Shown piece after piece: positions 25,801 to 29,585 of a DNA stretch of 33,197 nt. Position 1 is the stretch's first letter. Each line of letters begins with the position of its first letter. A model generated the notes under the pieces. It ran no database searches. It saw nothing but the letters and a program-made list of their open reading frames with translations, and was not told where the DNA came from. Position numbers and translations under genes: made by a program. Origin of the DNA: DAIQNV01 sp036788215 (lineage in GTDB: Bacteria; Planctomycetota; Phycisphaerae; Phycisphaerales; UBA1924); NCBI GenBank assembly GCA_036788215.1, contig DAIQNV010000036.1, positions 1-33,197 of the forward strand. Reading direction: 5' to 3'.

Positions 25801-28384
25801 GGCTCCCGCTCGCCCGGTCAAACTCCGCCGAGACCTCCCCGAGCTCCTCCTCGCGCCCCGTCGCATCGACCGCGTACAGCTCCCGCGTCCGCGCGAGCAG
25901 CCCCTCAGGCTCGCCCGTCCGCACCCGCACGATCTGCACCGTCCGGTCACCGGGCTGCGTGCTGTCCAGCCGCTCGATCAACTCCCCGATCACCGCGAAC
26001 TGGCTCGCATCCGCCCGCACCAGGAGCGTCTTCAACTCATCCAGCGCCTCGAAACTCGGGGGCGTGAAGGGCCCCCCATCATCAGGCGTCAGCAAGGGCC
26101 GGCTCAACCGCTGCAACTGCCCCACGATCGTGCTGGGCCTCGCCGTCTCCAGCTTGTAGGTCCGCGTCTCGATGTCCGCACGATCCAGAAGCCGCAGGAA
26201 CTCACCGATCCGCCGGTGCTGCTCCGCCTCCGCAGTCACCCGCAGCGCATTGTCCAGCCCCGTCGCCACCACGATCTCCGGCGCCTCCACCCGACGCGTC
26301 CGATCGATCGGCCCCATCTGCTCCAGCATCGACCGCAAGGGCTGGATCACCTCCGCCGCCCGAGCCTGCCTCAGCTCGTACACCCGCTGGTCCCGCGACG
26401 GAGGCGTCAACTGCCGGAGCTCATTCAGCACCGCCTCAAACTGCCGCACCCCGCCCGCCGTCCCCGTCAGGATCACCCGCCCCGATGCCGCATCCCACTC
26501 CGCACTCACATCCCCCGCCTCGCGATCGTCCAGCCCCTTCACCCGCTCCGCGTACAGCGACCGCGCCCGCGTCAGCGTCCCCTCCGGATCCTCGCCAAAC
26601 AGCGTCACCACCCGCGTCTGCCGACCGCCCGGAAGAGGCGTATCCAGCTCCCGCAGCGTCCGCTCGATCGTCTCAAAGCTCCCCGCCGGCGCCCGCACCA
26701 GCAGCACCCCAAGCCCGTCCAGCGCCTCCACCTCCGGCGCCACCCACACCGACCCGTCCGCAGGCCGCAACACAGCGTTCACCGCACGGCTCAACTCCCC
26801 CGCCAACTGGCTCGGAGACCGGTGCTCCGTCTCAAACGCCCGCTGCTCCAACCGCGGCGCCATCGCCCGCTCCGCCTCCCGCAGCAGCCCCTCGAACCGC
26901 GAGATCCCCCCCCTGCTCCCCACCAGCATCACCGTCCCGGTCGCCTCGTCAAAGGTCGCCCGCACCGGGTCCCTCTCCGATGCATCCGTCAACCCATCGA
27001 CCCGGCGTGCCTCCTCCAAGACCGCCGACCCACCCGCCCCCACCGAAACCCGCCGCACCTCCTGCGACACCTCGGGCCTCGTGTCCAGCCCCGTGATCAA
27101 CTCCTCCAGCGCCTCCAGGTCCGAAGCCGGCCCCGCCGCGATCAGCCCCCCGTTCCCGGGCGCCGCCGCGATCCGCAGCACCCGCACCTGCCGCGGAGTC
27201 ATCAGCCGCCTCGCCAGCCCCTCCGCCTCCCCAGGGCTCAGGTACGTCAGGTCGATCACCCGCGCCCCCGTCACCTCCCGCGCCCCGCCCTCAACCGCAG
27301 CCGGGTCCAGCTCACCGATCAACGCCGCCGCCTGCAGCACCTGCGCCGCCTGGCCCACCACCACCAGCTTCCCCACACCATCCAGGGGCAGCACCTTGGG
27401 CCGCCGCATCTCGCTCACACCACGGAACAACGCCTCAATCTGCTGCGCCGCCTCCCCAGGCGTCACCGCCTCCAGCGTGAACGAACTCATCCGCTCCTCG
27501 CCAGACTCACCCATCGCCCCCTCCGGGCGATCCAGCATCGCGACCAGCTCCTCCACCGCGCTCATCCGATCGGGAGGCCCCACCGCCACCACCGCGTTCA
27601 GCCGCTCATCCGCGCTCAGCTTCAAGGCAGGCTTGCTCACATCGTCGATGATCTGCGGGTTGTTGTTCTTGTCGAGGTTCATGATCTGCTCCCGCTCCGG
27701 GACCAGACCACGCAGCGTCCCCACCGCCGCAGCAGCCCTCAAATGCTCGAGCGGGAACAGCCGAAGCGATGTCGACTGAGGCCTCACCGCATCAATCCGA
27801 TCGAGCAGCTCGCGGATCCGCTTCACCTGCGGCGCCGTCTCGATCACCACCAGCATGTTCTGCGCATCGATCGCCTGCACCATCCCCGGAGCCTTGATGA
27901 GCGGACGCACCTGCTCCGCCACCTTCCCCGCGATCGCATTGCTCAACGGGATCGTCGCCGTCACATACTGGCTCCGATCCACCCCGCCCATGTCCCCAGG
28001 CTCACCCGCCCCAACAGGCGACCGCGCCGCATCTTCCAGGCTCCGCAGGTACAGAAAGTTCTCCTCCCGAACCAGCTGCACACCGTGCATCCGCAGGTTC
28101 AGGTTCAGAATCTCCATCGCCTCCGCCAAGGAGTACCGCGAGGCCGAAATGAAACTCATCGCCCCCCCGGGCAACCCCGCCTGCCGGATCACCGGCAAGC
28201 CCGTCTCCCGCGCAAAGAAATCAAGCACCGTCTCAAACGGAGCACCCGAAAAGTTGAAGCGCACCGTCGGCGCCGAACTTTCCTCAGTTGTCGGCGCATC
28301 CTGCGCGAACGCCGAACCCGACGCCGCCAGCAACACTGCGCCGCCAACCAACAGGCGGACACACGCGAACATCGTCCGGTGCAT
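13883..28384 (-). CDS. gspD: Giant secretin (GspD/PilQ-type) with 53 tandem Secretin_N-like modules
   Basis: This is a 4,833-residue outer-membrane channel protein of the secretin family. I chose ATG 28384 because AAGGAG (28392-28397) lies 7 nt upstream and it yields a clean signal peptide (1-27, cleavage AFA/QDA). A GTG 14 codons earlier is weaker. An N0/STN-like domain spans about 39-121 (VRFNFSGAPFETVLDFFARE). Residues 141-4513 hold 53 modules averaging 82-83 residues. Each has an R-x-(F/Y)-x-L-x-x-A-x-A first half and a TNSLIVSA-like strand followed by a helix ending in LD. The secretin core (about 4514-4752) has LEVLSRPQVTVNNNEEAFI, VTVKDGQTVVIGGL, VPFLGDIPILGLPFRS and LLVILTPVVI. An 80-residue tail follows, perhaps an S-domain. 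GspD and PilQ usually have 600-800 residues and 2-6 N-domains. No frameshift or stop interrupts the gene, and the upstream neighbours are platform genes. Confidence 0.95.
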   Translation of the reverse strand: MHRTMFACVRLLVGGAVLLAASGSAFAQDAPTTEESSAPTVRFNFSGAPFETVLDFFARETGLPVIRQAGLPGGAMSFISASRYSLAEAMEILNLNLRMHGVQLVREENFLYLRSLEDAARSPVGAGEPGDMGGVDRSQYVTATIPLSNAIAGKVAEQVRPLIKAPGMVQAIDAQNMLVVIETAPQVKRIRELLDRIDAVRPQSTSLRLFPLEHLRAAAAVGTLRGLVPEREQIMNLDKNNNPQIIDDVSKPALKLSADERLNAVVAVGPPDRMSAVEELVAMLDRPEGAMGESGEERMSSFTLEAVTPGEAAQQIEALFRGVSEMRRPKVLPLDGVGKLVVVGQAAQVLQAAALIGELDPAAVEGGAREVTGARVIDLTYLSPGEAEGLARRLMTPRQVRVLRIAAAPGNGGLIAAGPASDLEALEELITGLDTRPEVSQEVRRVSVGAGGSAVLEEARRVDGLTDASERDPVRATFDEATGTVMLVGSRGGISRFEGLLREAERAMAPRLEQRAFETEHRSPSQLAGELSRAVNAVLRPADGSVWVAPEVEALDGLGVLLVRAPAGSFETIERTLRELDTPLPGGRQTRVVTLFGEDPEGTLTRARSLYAERVKGLDDREAGDVSAEWDAASGRVILTGTAGGVRQFEAVLNELRQLTPPSRDQRVYELRQARAAEVIQPLRSMLEQMGPIDRTRRVEAPEIVVATGLDNALRVTAEAEQHRRIGEFLRLLDRADIETRTYKLETARPSTIVGQLQRLSRPLLTPDDGGPFTPPSFEALDELKTLLVRADASQFAVIGELIERLDSTQPGDRTVQIVRVRTGEPEGLLARTRELYAVDATGREEELGEVSAEFDRASGSLILRGKPDAVRLFQNALNQAQQLLPPDRTTRLIDVRNTDASKVLAPLQELLASADPVEAARRVPDAEIKIVERTNSLLVTAEDAQHRMIADFVRRLDVVDQTDLPPLKLLQVRQADVTAVAAMLTQQYESRDRTDRTARPVQIRADAATGTLIVSAHPDLLPEIQAFVEELNAERTDGPERETFIFPLKAARAVDVAQAMDKLYPEPPMPRDRRGNAMPWLQEKKEVTVSADPSSNSLIIDAPVERRESLERLAETLDRVEVAPVAQLRTYRIVGADPQAVSRMLQGLARQGTLSGPAQSGKQKVDVVIEVEPRSSTLIVAGDQVTFEKVEQVLSDLTAVPVERGLRIVPIANAQAGDVRDRAMTIYESQINQIPGAGPVDVTVDEGTNSLEVVADREAMDRFMRILEELQEQVGPAREVRLIELRLAKAQDVVGFLRDLSAKSESLRAEGGPEPVFEVIEATNAIMVAAQPGQFRIIEPLIRSLDNRQTADRPPLRILRLRSTDAGNIAQVLQRSYSRRTAEDRALRPVDIEADAATNTLIISAHEEVLPEIESIVRDLNESQAFDSEGREIRVFPLRVARADELARTMDQMYPEPPMPVDNRGRPMPWLQGRKEVFVRADPTTNSLIVDAPANRLNGFERLVENLDTLNVGDDVEVKTYRVERADASAVSRAIQQLANTGALAAAGRTPVTVSVEPSTRAIVVSGPSASFAQIDALVKDLDGPVNRSATVLKLYTLEHARADRLAATVEQMLSARLREQRALGAASVPAGMDGDVLEVAADRASNTLIINAPEELQEVAARLIEALDTESAEIGRASVRVVPLTFAEAGEVARTVSQSLPTMDLPSGEPALVRVLAALASNALVLSGPSRDLDKVQELIEPLDRQPFDPEKPSIETFPLEYADAGAIAQTVQRLLVDQQQTDPRVLMMQLRYSRGRMPETAPIRVEVEARTNALIVSGPAETIDLARGVIERLDMPASDDDRRVMTYTPGRADPRRLAETVSRVARETLPGGRKALEISADLASGVVLVIGTEEQASEAVRLLAEFDERSPAAPSAEIRTVTLENADARAVAGTLGQMLGDRSRWPESLRRAAEAGLAVPAPRVTAEPETNRLLVSVPAPLMGMAEELIAALDEPRGEGATDVRVFRLTRGDAESVSSALSRALEAQAKPGETRPVITPERGSNSVVVAGSAETLSRAGELIEAMDDVASEPAEVGVRTVFLRHARAETLAPIVQGVLQKEDPIDRLPWWVQENARLQRFQQGGARPAPIRVEPERRLNALVISAPVALLELASEVVGELDVDPAARAGGGRSVRVLTLANADAIELQQNIEAVFADDPSVTQPPTIRVDRSSNSLIVSATRDQMALVESLANDLDRATLRTGRQWRTIPVDRSRASAAEVAQTIRRMYERRGGVRVKVIGVDELLSADEEEGASAGEESPGPEGTEMPAGPGGSLFEVDPFGFGGRFGFVRAVVVSVATAQVAEDDEPEITIAVDPVTNTLVVVGSPRATDELARLADEVERQIPAEPTAIRFVELPGGADARQVANLINQTVRQVGRANAQNPGGFTGAVAVTADEDAGTLVVWANETDFGAIADVIRGVARLERTQRVSIKVYPLTNVDARVAARTVQDLFSGSPRGRQAQLLRGAEVELLGDGGSVKGRIDPRDIAVSASPNGGQLIISAPREALGLVDRFVSLIDQSAASERMEIRRYTLENADAQALGRTLQQLIDAKRQGPGAGNVPRARFVWDDRTNTLLVTASGDQHGEIEGLVVASDVSVERDDLRLEVIALQHARPSAVERVIDDVVVGRDPARAERVRVTAQDDTGVLIVRAAEEELAEIKGLVAQVDVAEAQSYPVRSIKLERADASLVARELQRFFQQRARVGRGGRGGRGGDAAIIGDRTSGTLVIASSDEDFEQISALASQFDAPNELGGTQFRVIPLQHIQAASIQSTLEEIGWQVSWRRRSNAQGGQAADEVVVDVNATTNSVILFGSGDAFETFEKIIAELDQPRVNDGSKVVRAVQVPAGDLRALERLIEQTTQTPDWGFWQGPDPGQVQVEVDQARRLVVLIGPEASVEKAAGQIEQIAAAAAGEEQVIETVVLKHAEAGRAAASLQRFFRERARSEGRNAEAMTILGSAEGNALIVAAPAADLALLKDLVGQIDQPELGEGRTIEVYTLANADPREAAATVRAMFPRRGRSEDEVIVTPQPSRGAIIVSALEDEQGRVRELLNELDRVNGEESGRMATVQLESARATEVARALRESLPANVRVNITPVERTNALLVTGSDEAVRLVMEQVEKLDTPLTSSPVEFRRFELKHAEAADTEMILRRMVSARPRSPGEPAPSFDSGFTGNSISVTASSDAMPFIEQMVRELDVPEKQDRRTEFVKLRFADAEQTAEALRVFYGRFAPEASGPAERAVTILSDPASNSLVISADEVLFEDIRALLSRLDTEEYDTSRQLVVLPLMHADAAGVARALNEGFRAPLEQELQRERARIQAAQRGRNNDRDFIEPTVLVTSEETPSVSAEVQTNSLIVFAGRKELELIRNIVEKLDVPDFLALPEARLIPVVGGARASALADSVRRVLVNNQLRSGSPRQAVIIGDDATQTLIVRAAQDEFEDIRQLALALMEEAGRAEATPRVIRLQSISAVRLRQTLQRTLAPLAQRRGELLAIEADAATNTLIMSSSREVYDRAMALVEELEGPVPQAKPDAGPGAGEAEGVVAPGGEAIILELANTAPADMVRLLNDLGVTRGPQGDRPSLVSEPVVAVSLEPRPAIAVTAGASDGAVVRELVRALDAEPGGAEQMAAVVPLKVAEASRLVSLVDQMLRAREADGKTAPAAAVAERARRLRLDRPGFESAPVELDLSVPIRLIADAQSNSVIVASSPSNVDAVAEVVKLFDALPIGDAVVVRMFPLDNASADRIKTVIDQLFSRGEALSRLPGTQRRGLPTTTTGQALVGEVTVSVDSRTNTLIVAGREEAVALVEVLVNDLDRDDDERGWLETAIVPLEYADAGRMAELLDEVLVRGLDRTPEATALQRQVGRLRLLAEGGEDVDPRRVESDLFAPLSNLLIVPEPTLNALIVVGTATNLEVVRSLLGMLDVEQAAASNSVRVFPLVHAAADRVANVVEEVFRGRERLPDARPEDRLSLSVDVRTNTLIVSTSRKSFEVLEGLLSTLDQPEAKFAVGLHVIPVPGADVRDLAPKIDRLMRERIQAARRGGRAEGPGDVFSIEAVQASDLLIVAASSENLALVNELIGVLTEGGAAASQSEVLELVPVKSSGGAGEIADAVNELYVDRENAKRGRGAVSVYPSERQNALIVSGNPADVEAVRRLVEQLDTARVEAVQEVKRVTLRAANALEIVRLVEGLLAGRPISGNRVNERQATRLRFHQEVIVEALGDGNALEATIDASVRERVRLTPDLRTNSVLISAPPEIMTLIEGIVRDLDEETRGDRQIASFRLANADAQQMALLLRDLFALEQQGDRLVLVPRGGDALDREGPDTIGERTLTPVPDERQALAITVDRRTNTLLVSGTREYLEEVRQVVSELDSVEANERERLVYHLRNAEATVIEEVLTSYFSGEADLLRSTLGPQLSGSLARQLEQEVTVVGDAKSNKLLISASPRYIDAVQAIVSELDAAPPQVMIQVLLAEVTLDDSQTWGMDINVGLTVPESRIFGDQYVLESFAAGAGVATAVGVPNFGVSSTDFSLLIRALETRGKLEVLSRPQVTVNNNEEAFIQVGEDVGIVTGSDRIGERVTAEVERRDVGIILSVTPSISADGFVRMDIAPEISSVSARTTPIGDDIESPIITQRRVETTVTVKDGQTVVIGGLIQTQSEERESKVPFLGDIPILGLPFRSLKRENVKTELLVILTPVVIPGESPAAEFVQDDIFEKTLRAVEDKSSLLQALDRNPIAKVEVAPIYLTEEALMGPFRPGEEPPAGAVLQRDPVWWRQGGPREED
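14129..14845 (-). other. C-terminal secretin (beta-barrel) domain
   Basis: This sub-domain of the giant gene runs from QVMIQVLLAEVTLDDSQ through LLVILTPVVIPGE. It contains every block expected of PF00263-type secretins: the first transmembrane strand region, the gate region around SSTDFSLLIRALETRGKLE, the RPQVTVNNNEEA turn, VGIILSVTPSISADGFVRM, and the VPFLGDIPILG signature near the end. This argues that the protein still forms an outer-membrane pore rather than being a decayed repeat protein. Confidence 0.9.
23618..25948 (-). repeat. Tandem five-module super-repeat inside the secretin array (modules 10-14 and 15-19)
   Basis: Modules 10-14 (24773-25948) and 15-19 (23618-24772) run in parallel. 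Modules 12 and 17 share the frame RPVxIxADAATxTLIxSAH. Modules 13 and 18 share YPEPPMP, MPWLQ, KEVxV and NSLI(I/V)DAP, with about 46 of 77 positions identical by my hand alignment. Modules 14 and 19 share TYR, ADxxAVSR and a following LAxxGxL. Modules 10 and 15 are more diverged. The blocks are 392 and 385 residues long. This points to duplication of a five-module segment followed by divergence. Confidence 0.75.
25499..26851 (-). repeat. Tandem three-module super-repeat inside the secretin array (modules 6-8 and 9-11)
   Basis: Modules 6-8 (26171-26851) and 9-11 (25499-26170) align block by block. Modules 6 and 9 share EALDxLxxLLVRA and ERLD/RELD endings. Modules 7 and 10 share the EDPEG/GEPEG start, R-x-LYA, then VSAE(W/F)DxASGxxILxG. 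Modules 8 and 11 share RxxDA/ARAAxVxxPL. Modules 5, 7, 10 and, weakly, 15 form a subclass with an ATG/ASG turn in place of the usual TNS. Confidence 0.7.
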
Positions 28385-28568
28385 TCCCGGGCTCCTTCTC
28401 ACCAGCCATACCGCGGCTGCCGTCACCGTCCGCAGGGCCAGACACGAACAGCCCCGCCGACCCCAGCTCCGCCGCCATCTCCGTCGGTCGTGTCAACACA
28501 CAGTCTACAGAATCCCGATCCCGCACGCCGCCGCCCCAAACAGGGCGTAAGTCTTTACGCCCAAAGGA
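28385..28568 (-). promoter_or_regulatory. Gap before the giant secretin gene: stem-loop and possible promoter
   Basis: This is the only sizeable gap (184 bp) inside the otherwise overlapping secretion gene run. Six nt after the upstream stop codon is an 8-bp perfect stem GGGCGTAA/TTACGCCC with a 4-nt loop (28543-28562), followed on the coding strand by TGTTT. A perfect TTGACA hexamer (complement of 28491-28496) follows. No good -10 sits 17 nt downstream of it. The gap ends with the strong AAGGAG site of the secretin gene. Together these could be partial termination or processing plus a fresh start for secretin expression. Functional proof is absent. Confidence 0.4.
28543..28562 (-). terminator. 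Stem-loop after the PilO/GspM-like gene (weak terminator or processing site)
   Basis: The perfect 8-bp stem GGGCGTAA/TTACGCCC has a 4-base loop and begins 6 nt after the TAA stop. The coding-strand tail is TGTTT, short of a full U-tract, so complete termination is unlikely. Attenuation or an mRNA-stability role would also fit. Confidence 0.4.
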
Positions 28569-29585
28569 TTACCCCGCCGGCGCCCGAGCGGCAAGGGTTT
28601 GCCCCACCCCCACCATCCACCGCTGCCCGAGCCCCGCAAAGACCGCCGACTCACCCTCCACCGACTCCAGCGTGAACCCCACAACACCCTCACCCGGAGT
28701 CAGCACACGAGACTCCCCCGTGTCCGATCGCACCATCAACACCTCGACCCGAGCACCCGCGCCCTCCCCCGCGCCGCCGCTCGTCTCCACAACGCCCGCC
28801 ACCCGCCACCGGTCGTAAGGCGGAGGCGGGGGCGCAGGCGGTGCCGTGGGCTTGTCCACCACCCGCACCGGCTCGGGCTCAGGCGCCGGCGGCGGAGGCG
28901 GAGGCGCCACAAACGGGTTCGACCCCACCATCTTCATCAGGCTCGCCAGACGCTCCCCGCCAGGCTCCACGAGGGGCCCATCAGCAGCAGGCGACTCCAC
29001 CCTCGCCCCGGGCGCAAACATCGTCGCAAACGCCACCGTCAGCCCCAGCACCTTCCGATCCCGCCCGGAGGGCTCCACCCGCACACTCTCGATCCGATGC
29101 ATCCAGGGCTGCGCCTCCAAAAGCGCCAACGCACGCACCACCTCCTCGATCGACCCGCTCCCACGCACCGTCCCGCGAAGCACCCGGAACCCCGGCCCAT
29201 CATCGATCGCATCACGCAGCCGCTTGCTCAGCCTGCTCCGCCGATCCGTCGCCGGGTTCGTCTCCACGCGGGGCTCACCATGGCTCAGCACAACATCCCT
29301 CAGCCCGGCCTCCTCCGCCGCGCGGCTCACCAAGGTCCGCACCAGGTGCTCCACCTCCTGATTGCTCGAAGCCAGCATCCGCGAGGTGATCGCCCCCCAC
29401 CGCTCCCTCACCCGCTCCCCGCGGATCAACGCCTCGCTCAACGCATCCACATCACCACGCAGCGTCGCCAGCTCCGCCCGCTTCTCCGCAGCAGGCGACA
29501 GGTACACCCGGTCCGCCGCGTACCAACCGCCGCCCGCAACAACCAGCGCCGCAACGATCCCCACGATCAACTTCACCCGCTTCAA
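28569..29585 (-). CDS. PilO/GspM-like inner-membrane protein with C-terminal PilP/GspC-like domain
   Basis: This 338-residue bitopic protein probably belongs to the assembly platform linking the cytoplasmic membrane to the secretin. Residues 5-27 are a membrane helix; 31-62 look like a coiled coil. Residues 63-190 resemble the ferredoxin-like periplasmic part of PilO/GspM (EEVVRALALLEAQPWMHRIE, then VRVEPSGRDRKVLGLTVAF). A linker with the SNPF motif and two proline runs (222-258) leads to a small beta domain (259-332: RWRVAGVVETSGG, ESRVLTPGEGVVGFTLESVE) like the PilP/GspC homology region that contacts secretin N0. The start is TTG 29585, overlapping the upstream stop as TTGA. A later GTG (codon 4) is possible. 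Such a fusion would replace two separate proteins. The fold assignment is from pattern only. Confidence 0.72.
   Translation of the reverse strand: MKRVKLIVGIVAALVVAGGGWYAADRVYLSPAAEKRAELATLRGDVDALSEALIRGERVRERWGAITSRMLASSNQEVEHLVRTLVSRAAEEAGLRDVVLSHGEPRVETNPATDRRSRLSKRLRDAIDDGPGFRVLRGTVRGSGSIEEVVRALALLEAQPWMHRIESVRVEPSGRDRKVLGLTVAFATMFAPGARVESPAADGPLVEPGGERLASLMKMVGSNPFVAPPPPPPAPEPEPVRVVDKPTAPPAPPPPPYDRWRVAGVVETSGGAGEGAGARVEVLMVRSDTGESRVLTPGEGVVGFTLESVEGESAVFAGLGQRWMVGVGQTLAARAPAG

Larger units (their letters stand above)
14846..27964 (-). repeat. Array of 53 Secretin_N-like modules in the giant secretin
   Basis: Hand segmentation of the translation gives 53 consecutive units covering 4,373 residues with no unassigned stretch. 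Unit length runs from 64 to 145 residues. A unit starts with a strand like VRVFPLxxADA, then a helix ending in a hydrophobic LxxLF or LY. A variable loop is next, then a charged strand, the strand (T/S)Nx(L/V)(I/V)V(S/T)A, and a helix closing with LD. The last unit abuts the secretin core. The signature strand recurs in the DNA as similar words (for example GTGTTCGTCCG on the plus strand), which makes the region prone to misassembly, yet the frame is intact across 13 kb. Confidence 0.9.

Noticed and set aside
14846..27964. Recurring 11-20 bp words suggesting a CRISPR or tandem DNA repeat
   Set aside because: The words encode the conserved TNSLIV-type strand in frame, at uneven spacing of about 190-440 bp, with third-position variation typical of coding repeats.
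13694..28675. A plus-strand open frame of nearly 5,000 codons antisense to the secretin gene
   Set aside because: It mirrors the secretin codon by codon. High GC and strong codon bias remove stops on the opposite strand. The translation is Arg/His/Pro/Leu-rich, with no domain pattern or signal.
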